NCBI GenBank assembly: GCA_036478235.1
Contig: JAZGDZ010000089.1
Location: 3,846-67,845 of the forward strand
Direction: 5' to 3'
Length of the DNA stretch: 64,000 nucleotides
Source of the DNA: JACZWZ01 sp036478235
GTDB lineage: Bacteria > Actinomycetota > Acidimicrobiia > Spongiisociales > UBA11373
In this document: positions 32,632-41,129 of the stretch, piece by piece
Layout: each line of letters starts with the position of its first letter
Position numbering within the stretch: the stretch's first letter is position 1
Position numbers and translations under genes: made by a program
Notes under the pieces: generated by a model
What the model was told of the DNA's origin: nothing
The model's database searches: none
Seen by the model: the letters and a program-made list of their open reading frames with translations, nothing else

Positions 32632-33369
32632 TCAGCTCCCGCTGAGTGCGGCCTTGGCATCTTTCATGGTGAACCGCCCCTCGGTGATCTCGCGGCCGAC
32701 GATGATCCCGGAGAGGCGGCGCCCCTCGGCCTCGAGCGCCACCAGTGCCTTCAGATCATCCATGTCCCGGGCTCCGCCGGCGGCCACCACCGGCTCGCTG
32801 GCCAATCCCAAGGCGCGCCGCAGGATTCCGAGGTTGGACTGCTCCGTCAGCGCATCCCGTCCCGCCTCGGCGACGTGAAAGGAGGCAACGCCGGCCGACG
32901 ACAGTTCCAGAAGCACCTCCTCCATGTACCTCCCGCTGTTGACGGTCCAGCCCCGTATCGCCAGCTCCTCGTCGGGGCGAACATCGATGCTGACCGCGAT
33001 GCTGTCCGGGTAGTCCCGGCACAGGTCCCAGATCATGACCTGATCCTCAATCGCCGCGGTCCCCATCACCACCCGCCAGGCGCCAAAACCGAGGAGACGC
33101 TCGACCTCTGCAGGGGAACGCACTCCGCCGGCGACTTGTACCGGGATCTCCACGGCCGCGATGAGTTCCTCGATCAGAGGCCGGTTCTCGTAGTCTCCGT
33201 ATGCGGCCGCATCGAGATCGACAACCTGGAGCCTGTCCGCCCCCTTGGCCTCCCAGCCCTTGGCCCGATCCACCGGATCTGCGTCGAGCGAGATCGCTTC
33301 CCGCACGTTTCCCGTAGGCAAGCGCACGGCCTTGCGATCGAGGATGTGGACGCGGGCGAACAGATCCAT
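32632..33369 (-). CDS. HisA/PriA-like (beta-alpha)8-barrel isomerase with altered active site
   Basis: A 245-residue HisA-family protein, whose classical members convert ProFAR to PRFAR in histidine synthesis. The phosphate-binding halves are clear: IPVQVAGGVRSPAEVERLL in the first half and a repeat-like PVVAAGGARDMDDL in the second. The second catalytic acid is kept (Asp129 in VSIDVRPDE), but the first, Asp8 in all standard HisA (P-A-[IV]-D), is His8 here (FARVHILDRKAVRL). The gene is not in a his operon; it stands alone after the Rrf2 gene (convergent). A diverged paralogue with a different reaction is likely; plain HisA function is less sure. Confidence 0.75.
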   Translation of the reverse strand: MDLFARVHILDRKAVRLPTGNVREAISLDADPVDRAKGWEAKGADRLQVVDLDAAAYGDYENRPLIEELIAAVEIPVQVAGGVRSPAEVERLLGFGAWRVVMGTAAIEDQVMIWDLCRDYPDSIAVSIDVRPDEELAIRGWTVNSGRYMEEVLLELSSAGVASFHVAEAGRDALTEQSNLGILRRALGLASEPVVAAGGARDMDDLKALVALEAEGRRLSGIIVGREITEGRFTMKDAKAALSGS

Positions 33370-33411
33370 GCGGTCACCCTAGAGCACCAACGTGGCCTGA
33401 GAGCGATGCCC

Positions 33412-34248
33412 TCAGATCCCGGCGAAGAGATCAGGGTCGGCCGGATCGCACTCCACCAGAGAGTGGACGAGGGTGAGGCTCTCGAAACCGATGAACCGCT
33501 GCAGCACGTCGGCAGGCAGGGTCCGCACCCACGAGTCCGGGGCGAGCTGGGTCTCGTGGGCGAGCAGCGCCCGATGCTTTTGATCGAGCCATTCGCCCAC
33601 GTCGATCCTTGTCGTGATCAGTCCTTCCGGCGATCCCGCCGCCGGCTCCGCGGTGGCCTCCGCCCCACCGAGGTCGGGGGTCATCTCACGCCGAACCTCG
33701 TCCATGCCCCGCCGCGACCAGGTGACCCAGTACAGCTTGGAAGGCGCCCAGGGCTCGCCGAACCCTAGAGCCGGGTAGCGGCCGGTATCGGCAGCGGCCC
33801 AGTAAGCCGCCGTCCCGATGCGATGCACCTGAATGTGATCGGGGTGCCCGTATCCGCCGAAGGGATCGTATGCGGTCACGACGGCCGGGCGACGATCCCG
33901 GATGATCCGCACCAGGCGGCCCACCGCCTCCGCGAAATCGGCACCCCACAACGAGTCGGGATGGTGATTGTCGGCGGTCCCCATCATCCCCGAGTCCCGG
34001 TAGCCGAGGAACTCGAGATCTGCCACGCCGAGCGCCTCGAGGGCGGCACCCAACTCCGCCTCTCGTATCTCGCCCAGTCGTTCGCGTACCTCGTCGACGT
34101 CGGTGCGGTTGTGGATCTCCCCCGCCTCGCCTCGAGTGGCGGTGACGACGGTCACCGGCAGGTCGGCCTCGGCCGTTGCGGCGAGAATCCCTCCGGTGCT
34201 GATCGACTCGTCGTCGGGGTGGGCGTGAAAGGCAAGGAGACCGGGCAT
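33412..34248 (-). CDS. PIG-L/LmbE deacetylase, MshB-like (mycothiol synthesis)
   Basis: A 278-residue zinc deacetylase. The N-terminal metal motif is FHAHPDDESISTGG (residues 7-20) and the second is YGHPDHIQVH (133-142), the pattern of MshB, which removes acetate from GlcNAc-inositol in mycothiol biosynthesis, and of the related Mca amidase. VVTATRGEAGEI in the second strand is also typical of MshB. Mycothiol is limited to actinobacteria, which supports the taxonomic reading of the window. MshB and Mca are hard to separate by sequence alone; the S-T-G-G ending of the first motif favours MshB. No other msh gene is in the window. Confidence 0.85.
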   Translation of the reverse strand: MPGLLAFHAHPDDESISTGGILAATAEADLPVTVVTATRGEAGEIHNRTDVDEVRERLGEIREAELGAALEALGVADLEFLGYRDSGMMGTADNHHPDSLWGADFAEAVGRLVRIIRDRRPAVVTAYDPFGGYGHPDHIQVHRIGTAAYWAAADTGRYPALGFGEPWAPSKLYWVTWSRRGMDEVRREMTPDLGGAEATAEPAAGSPEGLITTRIDVGEWLDQKHRALLAHETQLAPDSWVRTLPADVLQRFIGFESLTLVHSLVECDPADPDLFAGI

Positions 34249-34577
34249 GAGCGCTCGACTCTACCGGCGTCGACCTCTCCCCAGGCTGCCGGGTGCGCCG
34301 CTTTCCGCCTGTCGGCGCACCCTCAGCTGTCGATGGCTCTTCGCCTTACGGCTCATCGCTGTGCGGCCCGGGGTCCCCAGCCCCAGGCCGCCGAGTTCGC
34401 GCCTATCGGCGCGCCCTCATAAAACGCGAACTCCCCTAGCTTTCCCCATCTGGGCGATGGCAGGAAGGGCGCCCGACGACGCAAGCAACCATTTCGCGCT
34501 TCCTCGTGGTTTCGGGTAGGGTCGCCAACCCCGGCGGGACGATCCGCCGGCCGCCAAGAGCGCAAGGGCCGGAGACG
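34249..34577. other. Intergenic region with three inverted repeats before the M23 peptidase gene
   Basis: No credible gene is seen in these 329 bases. Inverted repeats: GGTGCGCCG (34292-34300) with CGGCGCACC (34313-34321); GAGTTCGCG (34393-34401) with CGCGAACTC (34425-34433) and a nested GCGCC-TATC-GGCGC; and CCGGCGG-GACGAT-CCGCCGG (34531-34550) about 27 bases before the start codon, which would fold in the 5' leader. A c-di-AMP riboswitch, common before actinobacterial cell-wall hydrolases, was looked for and not recognised. Confidence 0.5.
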
Positions 34578-35684
34578 ATGCGCCACACGAAACGACTCAT
34601 CACGGTCACCGCAGCGATGGTGATGATGGCCGTCCTCACCACACCGGGCGCGCTGGGCAACCACGACACGAGCCCCAACACCGGTCCCGACCACGCCTTC
34701 GGCGAGGACGTCAACTATTCACTCGTGTTCCCGGTGGTCGGCCCCAACCAATTCGGCGACCACTTCTGGTCCCCTCGCGGCAGCGGGGTCCACCACGCAG
34801 TCGACATCATGGCCGACAAGATGACCCCGGTCGTCGCCGCCGCCTCGGGCACCGTCACCTGGGTCGGCTCGCGGTGCTGCACGCTGCGCATCAAGCACGA
34901 CGACGGGTGGTCGTCGAGCTACATCCACCTCAACAACGACACTCCCGGCACCGACGACGGCCAGGGCTGGGGCATCGCCTCAGGCATCCAGCGGGGCACC
35001 AAGGTCAAGGCGGGCCAGCTCATCGGATGGGTGGGTGACAGCGGCAACGCTGAGGGCACCTTCTCCCATCTCCACTTTGAGCTGATCGACCCCCACGGCG
35101 TCAACGTGAATCCGTATGTGTCCCTCAAGGCCGCCAACAGCGGCGTCGCCGTGGCCATCTGCAAGCAGCCGAACGTGGGATCGATCAGCTCTCTGACCGG
35201 CGGCTCGGGCCTCCTCAAGAACGGAGCACGCGGCCTCGCCGTCACCCAGCTCCAGGAGTTCCTCTCCGCCATCGGGCACGACGTCGGCACGATCGACGGG
35301 ATCTTCGGGCCGAAGACGCGGGCCGGAATCCGCCAGTTCCAGGAGCGTCAGGGACTCAGCCCCGACGGGGTGGTAGGGCCCAAGACTCGCAGCGCGATCC
35401 ACCGGATCGCCGATGCCCTGCCCGCCGCGGCGGTGCTCGATCGGAGCGGCCGAATCCTCCGACCCGGAGCCCGCGGCACCGACGTGAAGCAACTGCAACA
35501 GATACTCCTCATGGCCGGCCACGATCCGGGCGGGGCAGATGGAGTGCTCGGACCGAAGACCCAGGCGGCGATCGAGGCCTTCCAGGCGAAGGCCGGCCTT
35601 GCCGTGGACGGCAAGATCGGGCCCAATACGAGAGCGCAGCTGTCGGCGGCCCTCGGCCTCGCCGGCCTCCGGCTCTGCAGCTGA
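34578..35684 (+). CDS. Secreted M23-family peptidase with two peptidoglycan-binding domains
   Basis: A 368-residue exported protein. A signal peptide (residues 1-~27, MRHTKRLITVTAAMVMMAVL) precedes an M23-like domain with the zinc motifs GVHHAVDIMAD (H-x3-D) and FSHLHFELIDPHG (HxH), then two PG_binding_1 domains (residues ~210-280 and ~295-365), each with GIFGPKTRAGIRQFQ or GVLGPKTQAAIEAFQ. It would bind the cell wall and cleave peptide cross-links. The ATG at 34578 was chosen over an upstream start because it begins the signal peptide. A G-G-A-G sequence precedes it. Confidence 0.9.
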   Translation: MRHTKRLITVTAAMVMMAVLTTPGALGNHDTSPNTGPDHAFGEDVNYSLVFPVVGPNQFGDHFWSPRGSGVHHAVDIMADKMTPVVAAASGTVTWVGSRCCTLRIKHDDGWSSSYIHLNNDTPGTDDGQGWGIASGIQRGTKVKAGQLIGWVGDSGNAEGTFSHLHFELIDPHGVNVNPYVSLKAANSGVAVAICKQPNVGSISSLTGGSGLLKNGARGLAVTQLQEFLSAIGHDVGTIDGIFGPKTRAGIRQFQERQGLSPDGVVGPKTRSAIHRIADALPAAAVLDRSGRILRPGARGTDVKQLQQILLMAGHDPGGADGVLGPKTQAAIEAFQAKAGLAVDGKIGPNTRAQLSAALGLAGLRLCS

Positions 35685-35755
35685 CGGTGCGGCTCTGTAG
35701 TGGGTTCCGATACCGACGGCACAGGCCTGACCCGTGATCGGGTTAGCCTCGCCGG

Positions 35756-36184
35756 GTGCCCTCCGACACCTTCACTCATAGCGTCTCCGTCGAAGCGACT
35801 CCCGAGGCGATCCATGCGGCACTCCAGGACCCGGAGACCTGGAAAGGCATTGGACCCATCGACGACGTGTGGGATGCCTCCCATCACGGAGACGAGCTCG
35901 CCGAGTTCAGCTGGAGCGCCCGCGCCGCCGGCAAGACCTGGGAGGGAACGGCGCGGCGGTCCGGGGACGACGGGATCGAGTCGATGACACTCGACCTGGA
36001 CTCGCCCGAAATCGGCGGCTCGATCACGGTAAGCGTGAAGCCGACAGACGCAGGCACCTCTCTGACCGTAACCCTCGACGCCCACTCCAAGGGACGGCTC
36101 GCCGGGATGTTCTGGGGTGTGGTCGCCAACGCCCTACGCCGCGGCCTGGCCAGGCAGGTCGACTCGTTCGGAGATCGGTTCTAG
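35756..36184 (+). CDS. SRPBCC (START-like) family protein
   Basis: A 142-residue protein of the SRPBCC / polyketide cyclase superfamily. It opens with the typical strand-helix FTHSVSVEATPEAIHAALQDPETWKGI, and has the central beta strands ending SITVSVKPTDAGTSLTVTL and a long C-terminal helix (MFWGVVANALRRGLARQVDSF) that closes the hydrophobic cavity. The ligand is unknown. Start is GTG at 35756. The stop codon TAG is itself embedded in the first unit of the downstream heptad repeat. Confidence 0.75.
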   Translation: MPSDTFTHSVSVEATPEAIHAALQDPETWKGIGPIDDVWDASHHGDELAEFSWSARAAGKTWEGTARRSGDDGIESMTLDLDSPEIGGSITVSVKPTDAGTSLTVTLDAHSKGRLAGMFWGVVANALRRGLARQVDSFGDRF

Positions 36185-36307
36185 ACATCAGACATCAGAC
36201 ATCAGACATCAGACATCAGACATCAGACATCAGACATCGAAGAGTGTTCTTTCTGAAGTCTGAAGTCTGAAATCTGAAATCTGCTATCTGCAATCTGAAG
36301 TCTGAAA
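36183..36307. repeat. Heptad repeat element C (8 + 8 units) between convergent genes
   Basis: Left arm, 36183-36238: eight perfect AGACATC units. Right arm, 36252-36307: eight units of TCTGAAG/TCTGAAA type (two diverged: TCTGCTA, TCTGCAA). The arms are inverted relative to each other (TCAGA against TCTGA). The loop begins CGAAGAGTGTTCT, nearly the same as in element B at 24.2 kb. The first unit includes the stop codon of the SRPBCC gene, so the array has grown up to the coding end. Confidence 0.85.
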
Positions 36308-36317
36308 TCTAGCGAGG

Positions 36318-36647
36318 CTAAGCCTCGCCCTCCTCCGCCTCCGCAAACGCCTCAGCCAGCTCGCGAGCCTGGTCGGCGTCGCCGTCGGCGATCTCGGCCC
36401 GGTCGGTGAGCAACGTCACCTCGTTGCGGAAGATCTGGAGGAAGCCGCCGTGGAGCGCCACCGTCACCGGATTCCCATCGACCGGATGGATCACCGTCGA
36501 CCCGGTGGCAAGGGCCGCCATCGTCGGCTCGTGATCCGCCAGCACTCCGATCTCGCCCTCGGTGGTGCGAGTGATGAGCATCTCGGCCTCACCGGACCAG
36601 ACGATGGCCTCGGGTGACACCACGTCGAGCTTGAAAGGCTTAGCCAT
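36318..36647 (-). CDS. atpC: ATP synthase epsilon subunit
   Basis: A 109-residue epsilon subunit of the F1 sector, which couples gamma rotation and restrains ATP hydrolysis. The beta-sandwich domain is visible (FKLDVVSPEAIVWSGEAEMLITRTTEGEIGVLADHEP begins it; the key part is GEIGVLADHEPTMAAL). The protein lacks most of the C-terminal two-helix domain, giving the short form common in actinobacteria. It is last in the atp operon, separated from atpD by a heptad repeat element, which is unusual for this tightly packed operon. Confidence 0.95.
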   Translation of the reverse strand: MAKPFKLDVVSPEAIVWSGEAEMLITRTTEGEIGVLADHEPTMAALATGSTVIHPVDGNPVTVALHGGFLQIFRNEVTLLTDRAEIADGDADQARELAEAFAEAEEGEA

Positions 36648-36668
36648 CGCTCGCTTCTCCGAAGCTCG

Positions 36669-36731
36669 CAGACATCAGACGACAGATATCAGACGACGGT
36701 TTATCTGAAATCTGAAATCTGAAATCTGAAA
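36669..36731. repeat. Heptad repeat element D (4 + 1 + 4 units) inside the atp operon
   Basis: Nine contiguous 7-bp units in one phase: CAGACAT, CAGACGA, CAGATAT, CAGACGA, a central CGGTTTA, then four TCTGAAA. The outer units are inverted relative to each other and the middle unit could be the loop of a hairpin in the mRNA. It fills the gap between atpD and atpC and may affect how much epsilon subunit is made. Confidence 0.8.
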
Positions 36732-36737
36732 TCCGCT

Positions 36738-38159
36738 TCATGCTGCTTCCATCTCCTTCGCCGCGGCCAGCACGTCGTCGATCCCACCCTGCATGTAGAA
36801 CGCCTGCTCCGGGATGTGGTCGACCTCGCCGTCCGCGATCATCTGGAACGAGCGGATCGTGTCGGCCAGCTCGACCGTCTTGCCGGGAATGCCGGTGAAC
36901 TGCTCGGCGACGTAGAAGGGCTGCGACAGGAACTTCTCGATGCGCCGCGCCCTGCCGACGACAAGCTTGTCCTCCTCCTGCAGCTCGTCGATGCCGAGGA
37001 TGGCGATGATGTCCTGCAGGTCCTTGTACCGCTGCAGGATCGACTGCACCTGGCGGGCGGTGTTGTAATGCTCGTCGCCCACGATCCGGGGATCGAGGAT
37101 GCGCGACGTCGAGTCCAGCGGGTCGACCGCCGGATAGATGCCGAGCTCCGAGATCCGCCGCGACAGCACCGTCGTGGCGTCGAGGTGGGCGAATGTGGTG
37201 TGCGGGGCCGGATCGGTGATGTCGTCTGCCGGCACGTAAATCGCCTGGAGCGATGTGATCGACTTCCCCTTCACCGAGGTGATCCGCTCCTGGAGGGCTC
37301 CCATCTCGTCGGCAAGCGTCGGCTGATAACCGACGGCGCTCGGCATGCGGCCCAGCAGAGTCGACACCTCGGAGCCCGCCTGGGTGAATCGGAAGATGTT
37401 GTCCACGAAGAGCAGCACGTCCTGGCCCATCTCGTCACGGAAGTACTCCGCCATGGTGAGTGCCGAGAGGCCGACGCGCAGTCGCACACCCGGCGGCTCA
37501 TCCATCTGACCAAAGACCAGCGCCGCCTTGTCGATGACACCGGACTCCTGCATCTCGCCGTACAGGTCGTTGCCCTCACGGGTGCGTTCGCCCACCCCGG
37601 CGAACACCGACACACCGCCGTGCTCGGTAGCCACCCGGTGGATCATCTCCTGGATCACCACCGTCTTGCCGACGCCGGCACCGCCAAACATCCCGATCTT
37701 CCCGCCCTGGACATAGGGCTCGAGGAGGTCGATGACCTTGATACCGGTCTCGAACATCTCGTTCTGGGAGGCCAGCTCCTCGAACGGCGGGGGGGGCCGG
37801 TGGATCGGCCAGCGCTCCGTCGCGCCGACCTCGCCGTCCTCGGTGTCGAGCGCCTCACCGAGCACGTTGAAGATGTGCCCCAGCGTCGCCTCCCCAACCG
37901 GTACGGTGATCGGCGCCCCGGTGTTGCGTACCTCGGAGCCGCGCACCAGGCCGTCGGTCGGCTTCATGGCGACAACGCGAACCTTGGAGTCGCCGAGGTG
38001 CTGGGCCACCTCGCCCACGACCGTCTGCGACTCTCCCTGGACGGTGAGATCGAACTCGACGGCAAAGTTGATCTCGGGCAGGGCATCCGGCGGAAACTCG
38101 ACGTCCACGACGGGCCCCGCCACCTTTACGATCCGACCGGTGCTCACAGCATCGCTCAC
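36738..38159 (-). CDS. atpD: ATP synthase beta subunit
   Basis: A ~473-residue catalytic subunit. Walker A GGAGVGKTV near residue 150, then VFAGVGERTREGNDLY, LFVDNIFRFTQAGSEVS with the DNIFR Walker B, and the C-terminal region (QPFYVAEQFTGIPG). Start: ATG 38183 is possible, but GTG 38159 has AAGGAG seven bases upstream and gives the normal N-terminus VSDAVSTGRIVKVAGPVVDVEF; it is preferred. The longer form would overlap atpG by eight bases. Confidence 0.96.
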   Translation of the reverse strand: MSDAVSTGRIVKVAGPVVDVEFPPDALPEINFAVEFDLTVQGESQTVVGEVAQHLGDSKVRVVAMKPTDGLVRGSEVRNTGAPITVPVGEATLGHIFNVLGEALDTEDGEVGATERWPIHRPPPPFEELASQNEMFETGIKVIDLLEPYVQGGKIGMFGGAGVGKTVVIQEMIHRVATEHGGVSVFAGVGERTREGNDLYGEMQESGVIDKAALVFGQMDEPPGVRLRVGLSALTMAEYFRDEMGQDVLLFVDNIFRFTQAGSEVSTLLGRMPSAVGYQPTLADEMGALQERITSVKGKSITSLQAIYVPADDITDPAPHTTFAHLDATTVLSRRISELGIYPAVDPLDSTSRILDPRIVGDEHYNTARQVQSILQRYKDLQDIIAILGIDELQEEDKLVVGRARRIEKFLSQPFYVAEQFTGIPGKTVELADTIRSFQMIADGEVDHIPEQAFYMQGGIDDVLAAAKEMEAA

Positions 38160-38175
38160 GGCTTCTCTCCTTGTG

Positions 38176-39063
38176 TCATCCATGCGTGAGCGCCTCGGCG
38201 CCCCCGACGATCTCTGAAATCTCCGTGGTGATCTCGGTCTGGCGAGCCTGGTTGGCCCGACGCGACAGGATCCGGACCAGCTCTTCGGCGTTCTCGGTGG
38301 CGGCCTTCATGGCGCGCCGCCGCGCCGCGTGCTCCGAGGCGGAGGCGTCCAGCAGCATCCCGAAGGCGCTGGCCTCCACGTAGCGCGGCAGCAGCCGACC
38401 GAGGATCTCCTCGGCGTCGGGCTCATAGGCGTAGCCGACCGGCCCGTCCTCGGATTCGGTGGCGTCCACATTCTCCGGAGGCTCGATCGGCAGCAGGGGC
38501 CATCGCGTCGGGACCTGAGTCAGAGCGGAGACGTAGCGGGTAGTGAACACCTCGATCGAGTCCACCTTGCCCTCGGCGTAGTCGTTCATCACCACGTTGG
38601 CGATCGCCCGGGCGTCGCCGTAGCCCGGCCTATCGGTGACTCCGAGGAACGACTGCTCGATCCGGTAGCCGCGGTACCGGAAGTAGCCCTGAGCCTTCTT
38701 CCCGACCGCGTAGACCCGGGTGTCAGTGCCTGCGTCGCTGTGCTCGATGAGACGGGCTTCGGCCATACGGAGAATGCCCGAGTTGTATGCCCCGGCAAGG
38801 CCCCGATCCGAAGTCACGGCCAGCACGCCGGCGGTCTCGACCTCGCGGGCATCGAGCAGGGCGTGAGAGGCGCCTCCCGACGCCGCGGCGACGTTCCGGA
38901 TGACCTCGTTCATCTTGTCGGTGTAAGGCTGGGCGGCGGCTACCCGCTGCTGGGCCCTCACGATCCGGGAGGTGGCGATCAGCTCCATGGCGCGGGTGAT
39001 CTTCATCGTCGAGTTGACGCTTCGGATCCTCCTGCGGATCAGCCGGAGCTCGGCGCTCGCCAC
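38176..39063 (-). CDS. atpG: ATP synthase gamma subunit
   Basis: A 295-residue central-stalk subunit. The N-terminal helix (ELRLIRRRIRSVNSTMKITRAMELIATSRI) and the C-terminal helix (LVRILSRRANQARQTEITTEISEIVGGAEAL), which form the rotating coiled coil, are both complete; the GxLAGAYN-like motif SDRGLAGAYNSGIL is present. It lies between atpA (six bases away) and atpD in the standard order. An insertion of acidic residues (ENVDATESEDGPVGY) near residue 205 is somewhat longer than usual. Confidence 0.96.
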   Translation of the reverse strand: MASAELRLIRRRIRSVNSTMKITRAMELIATSRIVRAQQRVAAAQPYTDKMNEVIRNVAAASGGASHALLDAREVETAGVLAVTSDRGLAGAYNSGILRMAEARLIEHSDAGTDTRVYAVGKKAQGYFRYRGYRIEQSFLGVTDRPGYGDARAIANVVMNDYAEGKVDSIEVFTTRYVSALTQVPTRWPLLPIEPPENVDATESEDGPVGYAYEPDAEEILGRLLPRYVEASAFGMLLDASASEHAARRRAMKAATENAEELVRILSRRANQARQTEITTEISEIVGGAEALTHG

Positions 39064-39069
39064 TGCCGG

Positions 39070-40581
39070 CTACTCCTCGAACGTCTCGATGAAGGCGCCG
39101 ATCGCGGCGTCCAGCGCATCGCCGTCGGGCAGGGTCCCACTGGCGGCTATCCCGTCGAGCAGGTCGCCGTAGCGGGTGCGCACATAATCGGCCAGGCCCT
39201 TCTCGAAGTCGGCGATCCGCTCCTCGGGCACCCCGTCCATGAACCCCTTCGTCACCGCGTAGATGGCGAGCACCTGGTCGGCGACCGCCACGGGGGCGTA
39301 CTGCAGCTGCTTGAGCACCTCCACCACCCGGCGGCCCCTCTCCAGCTGAGCCTGCGAAGCGGCGTCGAGGTCGGAACCGAATCCGGCGAACGCCTCCAGC
39401 TCGCGGAACTGCGCCAGGTCGAGCCGCAGGGACCCGGCCACGCTCTTCATGGCCTTGATCTGGGCGTTGCCGCCGACCCGGGACACCGAGATGCCGGCGT
39501 TGATGGCCGGGCGGACTCCGGAGTAGAACAGGTCTGTCTCGAGATAGATCTGGCCGTCGGTGATCGAGATCATGTTCGTCGGGATGTAGGCGGAGACGTC
39601 TCCCGCCTTGGTTTCAACGATGGGGAGCCCGGTGAGCGATCCACCTCCGAGATCGTCGCTGAGCTTGGCGCAGCGCTCCAGCAGGCGGCTGTGCAGATAG
39701 AAGACGTCGCCGGGGTACGCCTCCCGCCCCGGCGGACGGCGCAGCAGCAGCGAGATCTCGCGGTAGGCCACGGCCTGCTTCGACAAGTCGTCGAAGATGA
39801 CCAGGGCGTGCTCGCCTTTGTACATCCAGTGCTGCCCGATGGCCGAGCCGGCGTACGGGGCGTACATCTGGAGGGCCGGAGCCACCGAGGCGGGAGCGTT
39901 CACGACGACCGTGTAATCCATCGCCCCGTACTCGGCCAGGACCTCGACGACTCCGGCCACTGTTGATGCCTTCTGGCCCACGGCGACGTAGATGCACTTC
40001 ACGTCCGTGTCGCGCTGGTTGATGATCGTGTCGACCACGAGCGCGGTCTTGCCGGTCTGGCGGTCGCCGATGATCAGTTGGCGCTGGCCGCGTCCGATCG
40101 GTGTCATCGCATCGATCGCCTTGACACCCGTCTGCAGCGGCTGGTGCACCGGCCGGCGCTCGATCACCGACGGGGCCTGCACCTCGAGCAGCCGCGACTC
40201 GGTGGCCTCGATCGGGCCCTTCCCGTCGATCGGGCCCCCGAGCGGGTCGATCACCCGGCCGAGCAGGGCATCGCCCACCGGCACCGACAGAACCCTTCCC
40301 GTCTGACGGACGATGTCACCCTCCTGGATGTGGGTGGCGTCGCCCATGATCACGGCGCCGATCGAATCCTCGTCGAGGTTCAGCGCCACACCGAGGAGCC
40401 CGCCGGGGAACTCCAGAAGCTCGGACGCCATCGCTCCCTCGAGGCCCTCGACCCGGGCCACGCCGTCACCGATGGCGGCGACGTAGCCGACGATGGCGGC
40501 TTCGAGGCCCGGTTCCCACCCCTCGAGGTTCTTGCGGAGCGCCGCGGCGATCTCCTGGGGATTGATGGTCAGTTCGGCCAT
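39070..40581 (-). CDS. atpA: ATP synthase alpha subunit
   Basis: A 503-residue non-catalytic nucleotide-binding subunit. Walker A is GDRQTGKTA at about residue 170; AVGQKASTVAGVVEVL and the adjacent signature PGREAYPGDVFYLHSRLLER are typical, as is ISVSRVGGNAQIKAMKSVAG. Order and length are normal for the operon. It is flanked by atpH (9 bases) and atpG. Confidence 0.97.
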   Translation of the reverse strand: MAELTINPQEIAAALRKNLEGWEPGLEAAIVGYVAAIGDGVARVEGLEGAMASELLEFPGGLLGVALNLDEDSIGAVIMGDATHIQEGDIVRQTGRVLSVPVGDALLGRVIDPLGGPIDGKGPIEATESRLLEVQAPSVIERRPVHQPLQTGVKAIDAMTPIGRGQRQLIIGDRQTGKTALVVDTIINQRDTDVKCIYVAVGQKASTVAGVVEVLAEYGAMDYTVVVNAPASVAPALQMYAPYAGSAIGQHWMYKGEHALVIFDDLSKQAVAYREISLLLRRPPGREAYPGDVFYLHSRLLERCAKLSDDLGGGSLTGLPIVETKAGDVSAYIPTNMISITDGQIYLETDLFYSGVRPAINAGISVSRVGGNAQIKAMKSVAGSLRLDLAQFRELEAFAGFGSDLDAASQAQLERGRRVVEVLKQLQYAPVAVADQVLAIYAVTKGFMDGVPEERIADFEKGLADYVRTRYGDLLDGIAASGTLPDGDALDAAIGAFIETFEE

Positions 40582-40589
40582 GGTGCTCC

Positions 40590-41129
40590 TCAGCGCCTCG
40601 TCAACGTTTCACGAAGTTCTTGCATACGGTGCGACAGCGAACCGTCGATCACCGTGTCGCCGACCCTGGCGACGATTCCCCCCATCACGGCGGGATCGAC
40701 AACGGTCTTCACCTCGACATCCTTGCCGGTCGCACGCGACAGCGACTCGGCGAGCCTGGCGACCGTCTCGTCGTCGAGCTCCACCGCCGATCGCACCTCT
40801 GCAATCGCCTTGTTGCGCTCGGCCGCCGCCCTCTCGGCAAGCCTGTCGGCGATGGCAGAGAGTTCCGAGGCCATCCCCACCCCGACGACGAAGTTCACGA
40901 GGTTCACGGCCAGAGCCGAGGTCTTGTCTCCCAGCAGGTCGTCGACGATGCCCTTCTTGCGATCGACCGGCAGACGCGGGTCGGTCATCGCGTCGCGCAG
41001 GTCCGGCGACGACTCGAAGGCACGGGCGATCCGGAACAGCTCGTCACCAACACGGGCAAGCTCGCCCTCGGCCTTGGCCACCTCGAGGATCGCCGCGGCG
41101 TAGCCGTCGATGCGGGGGTCACCGGCCAT
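40590..41129 (-). CDS. atpH: ATP synthase delta subunit
   Basis: A 179-residue peripheral-stalk subunit (OSCP family). The N-terminal helical domain has YAAAILEVAKAEGELARVGDEL and the C-terminal part contains the signature VDPAVMGGIVARVGDTVIDGSL. The ATG at 41129 overlaps the atpF stop (TGATG). The standard separate delta is present here, unlike mycobacteria where it is fused to a second b subunit. The open frame extends further upstream but only inside atpF. Confidence 0.94.
   Translation of the reverse strand: MAGDPRIDGYAAAILEVAKAEGELARVGDELFRIARAFESSPDLRDAMTDPRLPVDRKKGIVDDLLGDKTSALAVNLVNFVVGVGMASELSAIADRLAERAAAERNKAIAEVRSAVELDDETVARLAESLSRATGKDVEVKTVVDPAVMGGIVARVGDTVIDGSLSHRMQELRETLTRR

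Noticed and set aside
34249..34577. c-di-AMP (ydaO-type) riboswitch before the M23 peptidase
   Set aside because: The position would be right, but the conserved GGGTGAA-type and pseudo-symmetric core elements were not recognised; only simple inverted repeats are present.
24168..36307. Regular short repeats resembling a CRISPR array
   Set aside because: Units are 7 bp with no spacers of 25-40 bp, and no cas gene is nearby. The two-arm inverted layout points to hairpin elements.
38160..38183. ATG 38183 as the start of atpD
   Set aside because: The AAGGAG site lies inside this stretch, seven bases before GTG 38159, which also gives the usual N-terminus.
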